Assembly (NCBI GenBank): GCA_038331135.1
Contig: JBBQOS010000023.1
Coordinates: forward strand, 1 to 14,896
Direction of reading: 5' to 3'
DNA length: 14,896 nt
Source of the DNA: UBA9337 sp038331135
Lineage (GTDB): Bacteria > Patescibacteriota > Minisyncoccia > Moranbacterales > UBA9337
Made by a program: the position numbers and the translations under genes. The notes under the pieces are model-generated. The model was given only the letters and a program-made list of their open reading frames with translations. It did no database searches and had not been told where the DNA came from. Shown here in pieces: positions 6,515 to 13,057 of the stretch; positions within the stretch are counted from its first letter, which is position 1, and every line of letters starts with the position of its first letter.

Positions 6515-8371
6515 ATGTTGGGATTTGTTGCAATTGTTTTGGTTGTAATTTTTTATTCGTCTACAAATAGTCGATTAAAAAAAATAGAAAATAAAGTTTT
6601 CGGCAGTATCGTTTCCGGAGTTAATCCCGCGGTAGATCCAATTAAGCAAAATGTCCCATTTGAAAGGCCCGAAGTTGCTGAGCAAGTTAATTCTTCTGAT
6701 TTAATTGCGCCAATTTTGCAAAATTCAAATACTATCAACGTGCCCAATAATTTGCCAGCCGAAAAGAATGCTCTAGAAAAATTTATAACTTGGCTATCGG
6801 ATGAATGGCCACTGAAAGTGGGAATCTTTTTGCTAATTTTAGCAGTTGGGTGGTTTGTAACGTATGCCTTTATGAATGATTGGATAGGAGAAGTAGGCAG
6901 GATTAGCCTAGGGACAATCTTTGGAGTTATCATTTTGTTACTGGGTTTTTATCGTGCTTCCAGCCATCAGATTCAAGGCAACGCTTTGTTGGTTTTAGGT
7001 TCTACTTCAGTTTTGATTTCTATAATTTCCGGTATTGGCTTGTATCATCTTTTTCCTGCTAGCGTAGCTTTGATAGTGGCTTTTGTTTTAACAGTATTTA
7101 TGATATTTGTCGCTTGGAATCAGAAAAATAGTTCCTTGGCGATAGTGACATTGTTGATGGGGAGTATCGTGCCAGTATTTGTTTTTGCTTCCCTAGATAT
7201 TTCCATAATATTTTTGTATTTATTCGTCTTGAGTGCTGGAACGCTTTGGATTACGAGCAAAACGGGCTGGGCTTCTTTAAATATTATGTCGCTAGCTGTT
7301 GTATTTTTGTATTCGATTGCTTACGATAATTTTAAGGGATTCAGCGAAGATTATCTGAATTTAATGTTTGCTTTTGCTTTTATATTTTTATTTTATATTT
7401 CCAATATAGCTACAATTTTATACAAGAAAATTGCCGATAACTATGATTTAGCAGTAGCGGGAGGAACAGGGATTTTATTTTTAATTTGGATGTCAATGAT
7501 TGCCCCCGCGGATATGCTTGTTTATTTGATTATTTTTGGTGCACTTCTTTTTGCCATCGGTTCTTATATAATTTTTATATTAACCAAATCCAAAAACCCA
7601 ATTATTATTTATGTGGCGGTGTCTATCATGCTATTGGTAAACGCTACCGCTATAGAATTTAAGGGCTGGGAATTAATGGTAGCTTACATAATAGAACTTA
7701 GTTTATTTACTATCGTAAACCTTTTTCTGAGAAGAAAACAAGGATATGCTAAAAATAGTTTGGACACTTTTGGAATGATTTTGTATGCAATTTTGTTATT
7801 TTTTAGTGTTGATAATATATATAGAATATTGCAGTATTTAAATGATAGACACTATAATGGATCTAAATATTATTCGGGTTATTATTCTGACAGACTTCAA
7901 ACAGTGGACATAACCACTGATTTAATAATTTTATTTTTAATGGGCATAATGGCTTTTATAATAACAATCGTGGCCGTGCAGTTGTTTTATAAAGATAACA
8001 AACCGCAAGGCAATATTGCCAATCTAGTGTGCTTTTACGCTATAGTAGGCGGATTTTATACTACCTTATTGATTTGGATAATTACTCATCTTGTGATAGA
8101 AACTGAAACTATAGCCACGATATTATCTTTGGTTATTTATACTTTGGCGGGTGTTTTCTTTTATGTTATGGGCAAGCGAAATAATCATGGATTTTATAAA
8201 TCAATTGGCGGAATTTTACTGGGTGTAGTTCTTTTTAGATTATTCTTTTTTGAATTTGCCAATATGGATATGGTGGGTAAGATTGTGGCTTTCTTTGTGG
8301 TGGGAGTTTTATTTGTAAGTACCACTTTTATGGGAAGAAAAAATAAAATTAGTATTACAGAAGATAATTAA
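6515..8371 (+). CDS. DUF2339 multi-spanning membrane protein
   Basis: This 618-residue integral membrane protein fits the DUF2339 family. It opens with a membrane segment (about 2-14), a short charged coiled coil (NSRLKKIENKVFG, 18-30), a soluble linker, then the family-like block KFITWLSDEWPLKVGIFLLI leading into a long series of hydrophobic segments, roughly 15 or more, to near the C-terminus. The family's function is unknown; family members are often large polytopic proteins next to a single-anchor partner. Here the next gene, about 95 bp downstream with no terminator between, has that topology. It has its own promoter but no Shine-Dalgarno. A run of charged and tyrosine-rich residues (about 440-465) probably forms a loop. 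The assignment rests on overall architecture and the N-terminal block. Confidence 0.75.
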   Translation: MLGFVAIVLVVIFYSSTNSRLKKIENKVFGSIVSGVNPAVDPIKQNVPFERPEVAEQVNSSDLIAPILQNSNTINVPNNLPAEKNALEKFITWLSDEWPLKVGIFLLILAVGWFVTYAFMNDWIGEVGRISLGTIFGVIILLLGFYRASSHQIQGNALLVLGSTSVLISIISGIGLYHLFPASVALIVAFVLTVFMIFVAWNQKNSSLAIVTLLMGSIVPVFVFASLDISIIFLYLFVLSAGTLWITSKTGWASLNIMSLAVVFLYSIAYDNFKGFSEDYLNLMFAFAFIFLFYISNIATILYKKIADNYDLAVAGGTGILFLIWMSMIAPADMLVYLIIFGALLFAIGSYIIFILTKSKNPIIIYVAVSIMLLVNATAIEFKGWELMVAYIIELSLFTIVNLFLRRKQGYAKNSLDTFGMILYAILLFFSVDNIYRILQYLNDRHYNGSKYYSGYYSDRLQTVDITTDLIILFLMGIMAFIITIVAVQLFYKDNKPQGNIANLVCFYAIVGGFYTTLLIWIITHLVIETETIATILSLVIYTLAGVFFYVMGKRNNHGFYKSIGGILLGVVLFRLFFFEFANMDMVGKIVAFFVVGVLFVSTTFMGRKNKISITEDN

Positions 8372-8396
8372 TATTATTAAGATTTACTCGTTGTGG

Positions 8397-8436
8397 CCAC
8401 CCCCTTTTAATTCTCCCACCAGGGAGGGGACGAGGG
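8397..8436 (+). repeat. C/G-rich intergenic hairpin element
   Basis: In an AT-rich gap, a C-rich stretch (8397-8404) is followed by CTCCC ACCA GGGAG (8413-8426), a perfect 5-bp stem with a 4-nt loop, and then a G-rich stretch. It shares CCCACCAGG, as its complement, with the palindrome at 6421-6429. It resembles a decayed dispersed repeat. It lacks a U-tract, so it is a poor terminator. Confidence 0.45.
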
Positions 8437-8466
8437 TAAGGCGCGTAATTCTTAGTGTTCATAAAT

Positions 8467-9600
8467 ATGAAAATGTTTTTTTTGAGTCTAGGGTTATTTT
8501 TTGCTAGTGGAGTTTGGGCAAGCGATAATTTAAGTGGAGCAGATTTAAAACCTGCCTTTCATTCTGTTTCAGAAATTGAAATTCCTCAAAGCAGTATCCC
8601 AGTAGTAGTGGAAGTACCTATTAAGTTTGAAAATAATATGTTCGATAATGTGATGGTGATAGAAAAGGAATCGCAAAAAACCCAGCCAGTTGTCATCTTA
8701 AATAAAAATGTGGATAGAAAGAGTTTTCTGTCAGCTAGAGATTCTTTCAATTCTAAAAATATTCATTTTTTAACCGATGGCAAAATAAATAATTTTCAGG
8801 AGTATTCAATAAATAATAGCGGAGAAAAACAATATGTAGAGATTATATTAAATTCTGATGCATCAGTGACTTCTTCTTCAGTAACATTTTATCTGGATGA
8901 ATTTGTCTCTTTGCCAGAAACTATCGAAATAAAAGCAATTGTAAATGGGGAAGATAAAATTATTTTAGGTAAGAAAGATGTCACAAATACAACAATTAAT
9001 TTTCCCAAAGTTACTGCTTTGGAATTTAGGATAAACTTAGAATATGTTCAGCCTCTAAGAATAAGGGAGCTGACTTTAAGCCAGGAAAATTTAAGTGTAT
9101 CAGAACAAAACAGTATTCGTTTTTTGGCTCAGCCGGATAAAAAATATGAAGTTTATTTTAATGCGGATAGATATGCAAACTCTTATGGTGGAGAAATGCC
9201 GGATTTGAATAGCAATAAAGATATCGTGTTGATTAAAGAAGTTAGCGCCAAAGAAAATTATTTTTATAAAAAATCCGATGTTGATAAGGATGGGGTGGCA
9301 GATGAAATAGACAACTGTGTGCAAATAGCCAACACTGATCAGGCGGACATAAATAAGAACAGTCAGGGAGACGCTTGCGATGACTTCGATAGAGATGGCG
9401 TCATTAACCAAAAAGATAATTGCCGTGATTTGATTAATAGAGATCAAAAAGATAAAGATTTTGATGGGATAGGGGATGTTTGCGACAAAAAAGAAAACAG
9501 AATTTTACAAAATCAAAAATGGTTGCCATTGGCTTTGATCATTTTGGTTGCAGGAATAGTAGGATTATTACTTGTTAAAACAATGAAGGCTAAAGAATAA
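8467..9600 (+). CDS. exported protein with thrombospondin type 3 repeats and C-terminal anchor
   Basis: The ATG at 8467 gives 377 residues and a clean signal peptide (hydrophobic FFLSLGLFFASG, cut after VWA). A GTG at 8455 would add four residues and is less likely. The central region (about 80-210) is beta-rich with TDGKINNFQEYS and a later YVEIIL strand, suggestive of a discoidin-like (F5/8 type C) fold. Residues about 271-340 hold calcium-binding thrombospondin type 3 repeats: DVDKDGVADEIDNC, DFDRDGVINQKDNC and DFDGIGDVCD. A membrane anchor (about 352-371) and short basic tail close the protein, placing its bulk outside the cell. It follows the DUF2339 gene and probably shares its message. 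In other bacteria DUF2339 is often next to DUF3999, which has a similar signal-peptide, beta-domain, anchor layout, but homology to DUF3999 is not shown here. Confidence 0.78.
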   Translation: MKMFFLSLGLFFASGVWASDNLSGADLKPAFHSVSEIEIPQSSIPVVVEVPIKFENNMFDNVMVIEKESQKTQPVVILNKNVDRKSFLSARDSFNSKNIHFLTDGKINNFQEYSINNSGEKQYVEIILNSDASVTSSSVTFYLDEFVSLPETIEIKAIVNGEDKIILGKKDVTNTTINFPKVTALEFRINLEYVQPLRIRELTLSQENLSVSEQNSIRFLAQPDKKYEVYFNADRYANSYGGEMPDLNSNKDIVLIKEVSAKENYFYKKSDVDKDGVADEIDNCVQIANTDQADINKNSQGDACDDFDRDGVINQKDNCRDLINRDQKDKDFDGIGDVCDKKENRILQNQKWLPLALIILVAGIVGLLLVKTMKAKE

Positions 9601-9635
9601 ATTAGTTTTTTAATTAAGGCTAAAGGAGAGGAACA

Positions 9636-9803
9636 ATGAAAAAATAAAAAGCAGTACTTGTTGATTTTAAATGGTTAGATTTTTTTCTTAGGCACAGAGA
9701 AGATTCAATCAGTATGGTTGCGGAATCTACTTTAAGAACAGATCCAAATTTAGAACAAACAAGTGCGATGCACAGAAAATTATTTTGCGAAGAAAAGAAT
9801 TAA
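9636..9803 (+). pseudogene. small ORF with in-frame TAA at codon 4
   Basis: An excellent Shine-Dalgarno (AAAGGAGAGG, 9622-9631, four bases before the ATG) precedes ATG AAA AAA TAA. The same frame then stays open for 51 more codons (starting KAVLVDFKWLDFFLRH, ending HRKLFCEEKN) to TAA at 9801-9803. Neither the +1 nor the -1 frame stays open, so slippage in the A-run would not rescue it. One substitution (AAA to TAA) would explain it. Alternatives are a sequencing error, stop readthrough, or a chance open frame with a tiny MKK leader. The product is not recognised. The intact form would be 55 residues, soluble and charged. Confidence 0.45.
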
Positions 9804-10043
9804 TTTCCCGCAGGATCCCAAGAGCTTTAACGGGGTAGGTAGGTTTTATTTTAGTCGTAAAAGAGGGGGTTATATTTAGTTTTGTTTATTATATATTTGT
9901 GCGTGTTGCCTATTCAAAAGTGGCCAAGATGGAAATCACTAGCAATGTTGGTGTTTGTTATTTTTGTAGTTTTTAAATTTATAAAATTTATATTTTGTAG
10001 AGGCAAAAATTTATCAAGTCTCGTAGGCGATATTGATACAAGG
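9804..10043. other. intergenic stretch without a convincing gene
   Basis: The gap between the thrombospondin-repeat gene and the Mur ligase gene is almost 680 bp. Between the interrupted ORF and the second terminator copy I find no convincing gene. A TTG-started frame at 9882-10172 encodes hydrophobic residues but runs straight through the terminator repeat, so it is unlikely to be real. It could hold the remnant of a small membrane protein once served by that terminator. Confidence 0.5.
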
Positions 10044-10116
10044 AGTGAGCGGGGAGATGACAGTTGTCATTTTCCCGCTTTTAAAATTTTCTTGGAAATA
10101 TTGTTAAATTGTTGTA
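10044..10116 (+). repeat. 73-bp direct repeat, copy 2 (terminator cassette)
   Basis: This is identical over 73 bases to 6242-6314, 3802 bp away in the same orientation. It contains the full terminator hairpin but no clear gene in front of it, which suggests it is the copied or orphaned member. Confidence 0.95.
10048..10082 (+). terminator. intrinsic terminator, second copy
   Basis: This has the same 14-15-bp stem with two G-U pairs and TTTT tail as the terminator at 6246-6280. It would end any transcript leaving the DUF2339/thrombospondin-repeat genes and so insulate the Mur ligase gene. Confidence 0.8.
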
Positions 10117-10121
10117 TTGTT
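10102..10121 (+). repeat. TGTT-unit array 2 (8-nt period)
   Basis: TGTT begins at 10102, 10110 and 10118, spacing 8 and 8. The first two units belong to the 73-bp repeat; the third lies in sequence that differs from copy 1. Confidence 0.5.
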
Positions 10122-10197
10122 GGGATAGTTATAAAGTTTTTAAAGTTCCTAAGGTTTGTAAAGCGAATGTAAGTATAAGAATTTGTAATTATTGCAT

Positions 10198-10217
10198 TGT
10201 TAAAATGTTAATATGTT
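10198..10217 (+). repeat. TGTT-unit array 3 (8-nt period)
   Basis: TGTTAA begins at 10198, 10206 and 10214, spacing 8 and 8. It lies just upstream of the C-rich element that precedes the Mur ligase gene. Confidence 0.45.
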
Positions 10218-10226
10218 AAAAAGAAA

Positions 10227-10267
10227 CCCCCTCCCAGCCTCCCCCTTGAGTATAAGAGGGAGAGGAG
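10227..10267 (+). repeat. C-rich then G-rich element overlapping the Mur ligase Shine-Dalgarno
   Basis: C-tracts at 10227-10235 and 10241-10245 are followed by a G/A-rich tract. CCCCCTT (10241-10247) can pair with AAGAGGG (10254-10260) with one mismatch. The Shine-Dalgarno GAGGAG (10262-10267) lies at the edge of the G/A-rich arm and could be masked by pairing with the first C-tract. It resembles the C/G-rich element at 8397-8436. Confidence 0.4.
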
Positions 10268-10279
10268 AAGAAATATTTT

Positions 10280-11620
10280 ATGAAAAAACTAATTCCTCAA
10301 AATTTAAAAAATATTTATCATTTGCTGAAAGCGGTTGGGGCGGCTTTTTATTTTGGTTTTCCAGGTAAAAAAATAAAAATTATCGGAATTACCGGAACCA
10401 ATGGTAAGACAACCACGACCCAGATGATTACAAAAATATTAGAAGAAGCGGGATTTAAAGTGGCGATGGCTTCAACTATTAATTTTAAATTAGATAAAGA
10501 AGAATGGGTGAATGAAACTAAGTTTACCACTTTGTCGGCTTGGAAAGTACAGGAATTTATTCAGAGAGCTGTTAATAAAAAATGCGATTATTTGGTCTTG
10601 GAAACATCTTCACATTCGCTGGATCAATTTCGAGTGTGGGGCATCGATTATGACACGGCGGTTATAACCAATGTAACTAGGGAACATTTGGATTACCACA
10701 AAACAATGGAAATTTATCGCGACTCTAAATTAAAATTATTTCGAAAAGCCAGAAAATTGGTCGTGAATTTGGATATGGAAAAGCCCGAAGATTTTTATAA
10801 TTTTCAAAATAAGGAATTGATTTATGGGTATACGACAGCAGATAAGAGTATAAAGCAAAAAGATCTAGAAATAGTTAAGGCCCAAGAGATAAAAATGTTT
10901 GCTCAATATTCTCAATTTAAAATTAGTGAAGTTGATTTCCGATTAAATTTGCCCGGAAAATTTAATATTGAAAATTCCCTGGCGGCTATTAGTGTAGGAT
11001 TGGTTGAAAATATGGAATTAAAAACAATAGCAACGGCTTTGGGAAAAGTTACTCTTGTGCCAGGAAGAATGGAATATATTGATAACAATAAAAATATTAA
11101 TATCATTGTGGACTATGCGGTTACGCCAGATTCATTGGAAAAACTTTATGATTTGATTAAAACAGTTAATGTAAAAAATAATAAAGTAATTGCTGTCCTT
11201 GGTTCTTGTGGGGAGCGAGATAGAGGCAAACGTCCAATAATGGGAGAAATTGTGGCTCGTAGCACGGATATTGTCATCGTAACCAATGAAGATCCGTACA
11301 ATGAAGATCCAGAAAGAATTATAAACGAAGTATTCGGGGGAGTCGTGGGAAAAGAAGTCGGTACAGAATTTACTAAACACTCAATATCCGATATCCAATA
11401 TCCGATAAATGCAGAAAATCAAAAGCTTAAAATAGAGGGTAAAAATTGTTGGAGAATTATGGATAGAAGACAGGCTATAAATTTTGCTCTGAGTATCGCC
11501 AAAGAAGGGGATTTCGTGGTCGTGACTGGTAAAGGAGCGGAAGAAATAATGTTAGTAAGAGAAAAAAGAATTCCTTGGAATGATAAAAAAGTTATTTTGG
11601 AAGAATTGAAAATGTTGTAA
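10280..11620 (+). CDS. MurE-like Mur ligase lacking the N-terminal domain
   Basis: An ATP-dependent amide ligase of the Mur family, closest in motifs to MurE, which adds the third amino acid to UDP-MurNAc-dipeptide in the cytosol. The 446 residues include the P-loop GTNGKTTT (39-46), LETSSHSLDQFRVWGI (107-122), NVTREHLDYH (131-140), the Lys-bearing RDSKLKLF (147-154), PGRME (261-265), VDYAVTPDSLEK (277-288) and GSCGERDRGKRP (308-319). The P-loop lies near residue 39, far earlier than in typical MurE, so the N-terminal UDP-substrate domain is largely missing. The substrate motif DNPR of diaminopimelate-type MurE is EDPY (337-340), and GKGHE is GKGAE (417-421). The third amino acid is therefore unclear. 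The usual His of VDYAHTP is Val. A GAGGAG Shine-Dalgarno stands 12 nt before the ATG. It is not beside other cell-wall genes. Confidence 0.85.
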   Translation: MKKLIPQNLKNIYHLLKAVGAAFYFGFPGKKIKIIGITGTNGKTTTTQMITKILEEAGFKVAMASTINFKLDKEEWVNETKFTTLSAWKVQEFIQRAVNKKCDYLVLETSSHSLDQFRVWGIDYDTAVITNVTREHLDYHKTMEIYRDSKLKLFRKARKLVVNLDMEKPEDFYNFQNKELIYGYTTADKSIKQKDLEIVKAQEIKMFAQYSQFKISEVDFRLNLPGKFNIENSLAAISVGLVENMELKTIATALGKVTLVPGRMEYIDNNKNINIIVDYAVTPDSLEKLYDLIKTVNVKNNKVIAVLGSCGERDRGKRPIMGEIVARSTDIVIVTNEDPYNEDPERIINEVFGGVVGKEVGTEFTKHSISDIQYPINAENQKLKIEGKNCWRIMDRRQAINFALSIAKEGDFVVVTGKGAEEIMLVREKRIPWNDKKVILEELKML

Positions 11621-11652
11621 TTGTTCAAGCTGTTCCAGCACTTTAAATGTTT
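11613..11652 (+). repeat. TGTT-unit array 4 overlapping the Mur ligase stop codon
   Basis: TGTT begins at 11613, 11622, 11631 and 11648, spacing 9, 9 and 17. The first unit includes the last two codons and stop codon of the Mur ligase gene, so the array starts inside the gene's end. Confidence 0.5.
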
Positions 11653-11790
11653 TAATTATTATTGGGCGTTGATTGTTGATTTGTAAATTAATAAGCTCGG
11701 TAATTAATAATTATAGCGGTGGTCTAAAATTAATAATTTATTTTATAAATCTTTAGGAATTAGAACATTTTGAACTCAAGAAACTTTTTC

Positions 11791-11819
11791 TTGACATTTT
11801 GTGTTGGTTATGGTATTAT
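11791..11819 (+). promoter_or_regulatory. near-consensus promoter of the small membrane protein
   Basis: A perfect -35 TTGACA (11791-11796), 17-bp spacer and -10 TATTAT (11814-11819) with extended TG predict a start near 11826, leaving about 22 nt of leader without a Shine-Dalgarno. Confidence 0.78.
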
Positions 11820-11847
11820 TTAGAGTCAAAAATTAATTCTAAATAGT

Positions 11848-12360
11848 ATGCAATTGAAGCCAGTTAATAAACACATTCAACAGATTCAAAGAAAAAGAGG
11901 GGAATTATTTATCCACGCTCTTAGATTTATTGATAATTATCATAATAATTGTCGCAATTATTATTTGATGATGCTTTTTATTTCTTTGGTCATTATTTTG
12001 GCTGATTTGTCGTTGTTTTTTACTTTTGAATCTGAGGCCTTTGTCAAAATAGGCTTATTTTTAGCTACTTTTTCTTTTTTATTTGCTCTCATTAATTACA
12101 TTAGCTCTCTTGAAAAAAACTCAGAAAAGATGGGTAAAATATTTATTAGTTTGGATTTAAAAAATAAACAAGAAATTAAAATTTTTAAAAATTTTTATGC
12201 TGGATCAATAGATGAAAAACAAGTTAGAGATTTTTATTTGGATGGGGATATCGAAATGGATGAAAAATATTTTGTGAATCAATATCAAATAATTTTAAGA
12301 TGGATAAATTTTATATTATTATCTTTATCTTTGATTTTAATCTTGTTTAATTTTATTTGA
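11848..12360 (+). CDS. small membrane protein of unknown function
   Basis: This 170-residue protein is not recognised. The N-terminal 35 residues are polar and basic (VNKHIQQIQRKRGELF). Two adjacent membrane segments follow (about 38-60 and 65-87). A charged segment (88-148; LEKNSEKMGK, DEKQVRDFYLDGDIEMDEK) comes next, and a last hydrophobic segment (149-169) ends the chain. With three spans, the two ends would be on opposite sides of the membrane. It has its own strong promoter, no Shine-Dalgarno, and faces a convergent DUF212 gene across a long imperfect hairpin, so it is probably a single-gene unit. Confidence 0.65.
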   Translation: MQLKPVNKHIQQIQRKRGELFIHALRFIDNYHNNCRNYYLMMLFISLVIILADLSLFFTFESEAFVKIGLFLATFSFLFALINYISSLEKNSEKMGKIFISLDLKNKQEIKIFKNFYAGSIDEKQVRDFYLDGDIEMDEKYFVNQYQIILRWINFILLSLSLILILFNFI

Positions 12361-12378
12361 GATAAAATTATTTGTGAT

Positions 12379-12436
12379 GTAGAGATGTGGTGTTGCCGTG
12401 TCTAAAAAATAAGACACCCTACCAGGGCGTCTCTAC
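12379..12436. repeat. long imperfect hairpin between convergent genes
   Basis: GTAGAGATG (12379-12387) pairs with CGTCTCTAC (12428-12436) with one G-U pair. Inside, GTGTCT (12398-12403) pairs with AGACAC (12412-12417) around an A-rich loop; the middle is poorly paired. The outer GTAGAGA...TCTCTAC arms resemble small dispersed palindromic elements of many bacteria. It could act as a weak bidirectional terminator or be a mobile-repeat remnant. Confidence 0.55.
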
Positions 12437-12447
12437 GAAAGATCTGA

Positions 12448-12897
12448 TTATTTTAAAAGATTTATCAATAAGATAGTGAGAGTAAAGCCAACAATTCCTC
12501 CGGCGATTACTTCGCTCATACGATGACCCATTCTTTCCTTTAGATCCGGATATTGTTCGCTGTCAGCGCCGATTTTATTTCTCAGCATGTTGATGTATTC
12601 GCTGTGGGTTCCCATATAAACCCTAAGCCGAGTAGCATCATCTACTACAATAATAGACACTATGATAGCTATAGCAAAAGATCCCGAGGTAATTCCATCA
12701 TAATATCCGACCGAGGTAACCATAGCAGTCATAAGGGCTGTGTGGACGCTGGGCATATGGCCGTAACTCATCGCATGTTTGCGAGTGTATGCCAAATCTC
12801 GATTGTGGCGGAAATAAAAAATAACAAACTTTAAAATTCGAGTAATTCCTAGGACTATGATGGGAATTATAAAAACATTGTATGGGCTATTTAACAT
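12448..12897 (-). CDS. DUF212 / divergent PAP2 family membrane protein
   Basis: This 149-residue membrane protein fits the DUF212 (divergent PAP2, acid phosphatase/vanadium-dependent haloperoxidase-related) family. It shows GHMPSVHTA (46-54), the PSxH motif of the active site, then VVDDATRLRVYMG (84-96) and GHRMSEVIAGGIVG (124-137), the last resembling the family's GHTP.EV block. Hydrophobic segments lie near 8-28, 54-70, 72-88 and 130-148. The likely role is lipid-phosphate hydrolysis or a related step, but the substrate is unknown. Length is typical of the family. The gene lies alone on the minus strand, with its own promoter and no Shine-Dalgarno. Confidence 0.88.
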   Translation of the reverse strand: MLNSPYNVFIIPIIVLGITRILKFVIFYFRHNRDLAYTRKHAMSYGHMPSVHTALMTAMVTSVGYYDGITSGSFAIAIIVSIIVVDDATRLRVYMGTHSEYINMLRNKIGADSEQYPDLKERMGHRMSEVIAGGIVGFTLTILLINLLK

Positions 12898-12920
12898 AAT
12901 ATTTTTTTAAACGTAATTTA

Positions 12921-12948
12921 ATTGTAGCATAGTTATGGCTTTTCTCAA
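12921..12948 (-). promoter_or_regulatory. promoter of the DUF212 gene
   Basis: On the minus strand, TTGAGA (12948-12943), a 16-bp spacer and TACAAT (12926-12921) predict a start near 12914, about 17 nt before the ATG. It is divergent from the lemA promoter just downstream on the plus strand. Confidence 0.6.
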
Positions 12949-12971
12949 ATTTTCCGATAATTTATAGAACC

Positions 12972-12999
12972 TTGAAAATATTTTTTAAAATGATATAAT
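12972..12999 (+). promoter_or_regulatory. promoter of lemA-htpX
   Basis: TTGAAA (12972-12977), a 16-bp spacer and perfect extended -10 TGATATAAT (12991-12999) predict a start near 13006. The extended -10 is the same nine bases as at the RlpA-like gene. The resulting leader of about 52 nt contains the palindrome at 13021-13047. Confidence 0.7.
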
Positions 13000-13020
13000 A
13001 TATTGAGTAATTAATAATAA

Positions 13021-13047
13021 ATGAATTTGCCGATAAGGCGAATTCAA
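13021..13047 (+). repeat. short palindrome in the lemA leader, with a 10-codon ORF
   Basis: GAATTTGCC (13023-13031) pairs with GGCGAATTC (13037-13045) around GATAA with one G-U pair. Its ends match, in reverse complement, those of the palindrome at 6407-6440. It also contains ATG at 13021, opening a 10-codon frame (MNLPIRRIQT) that stops at 13053, four bases before the lemA ATG. That frame is probably chance, but coupling to lemA is possible. Confidence 0.5.
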
Positions 13048-13057
13048 ACATAAAAGT

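Noticed and set aside
9882..10172. 96-codon open frame starting TTG, hydrophobic product
   Set aside because: It reads straight through the duplicated terminator hairpin, has a rare start codon and only a distant G-rich stretch as Shine-Dalgarno. The composition follows the AT-rich DNA.
12379..12436. tRNA or structured RNA gene
   Set aside because: The arms do not fit a cloverleaf; there is no anticodon loop or CCA-end pattern.
13021..13053. 10-codon ORF before lemA as a regulatory leader peptide
   Set aside because: It lies inside a palindromic repeat, lacks a Shine-Dalgarno and shows no run of regulatory codons. It is kept only as a note.
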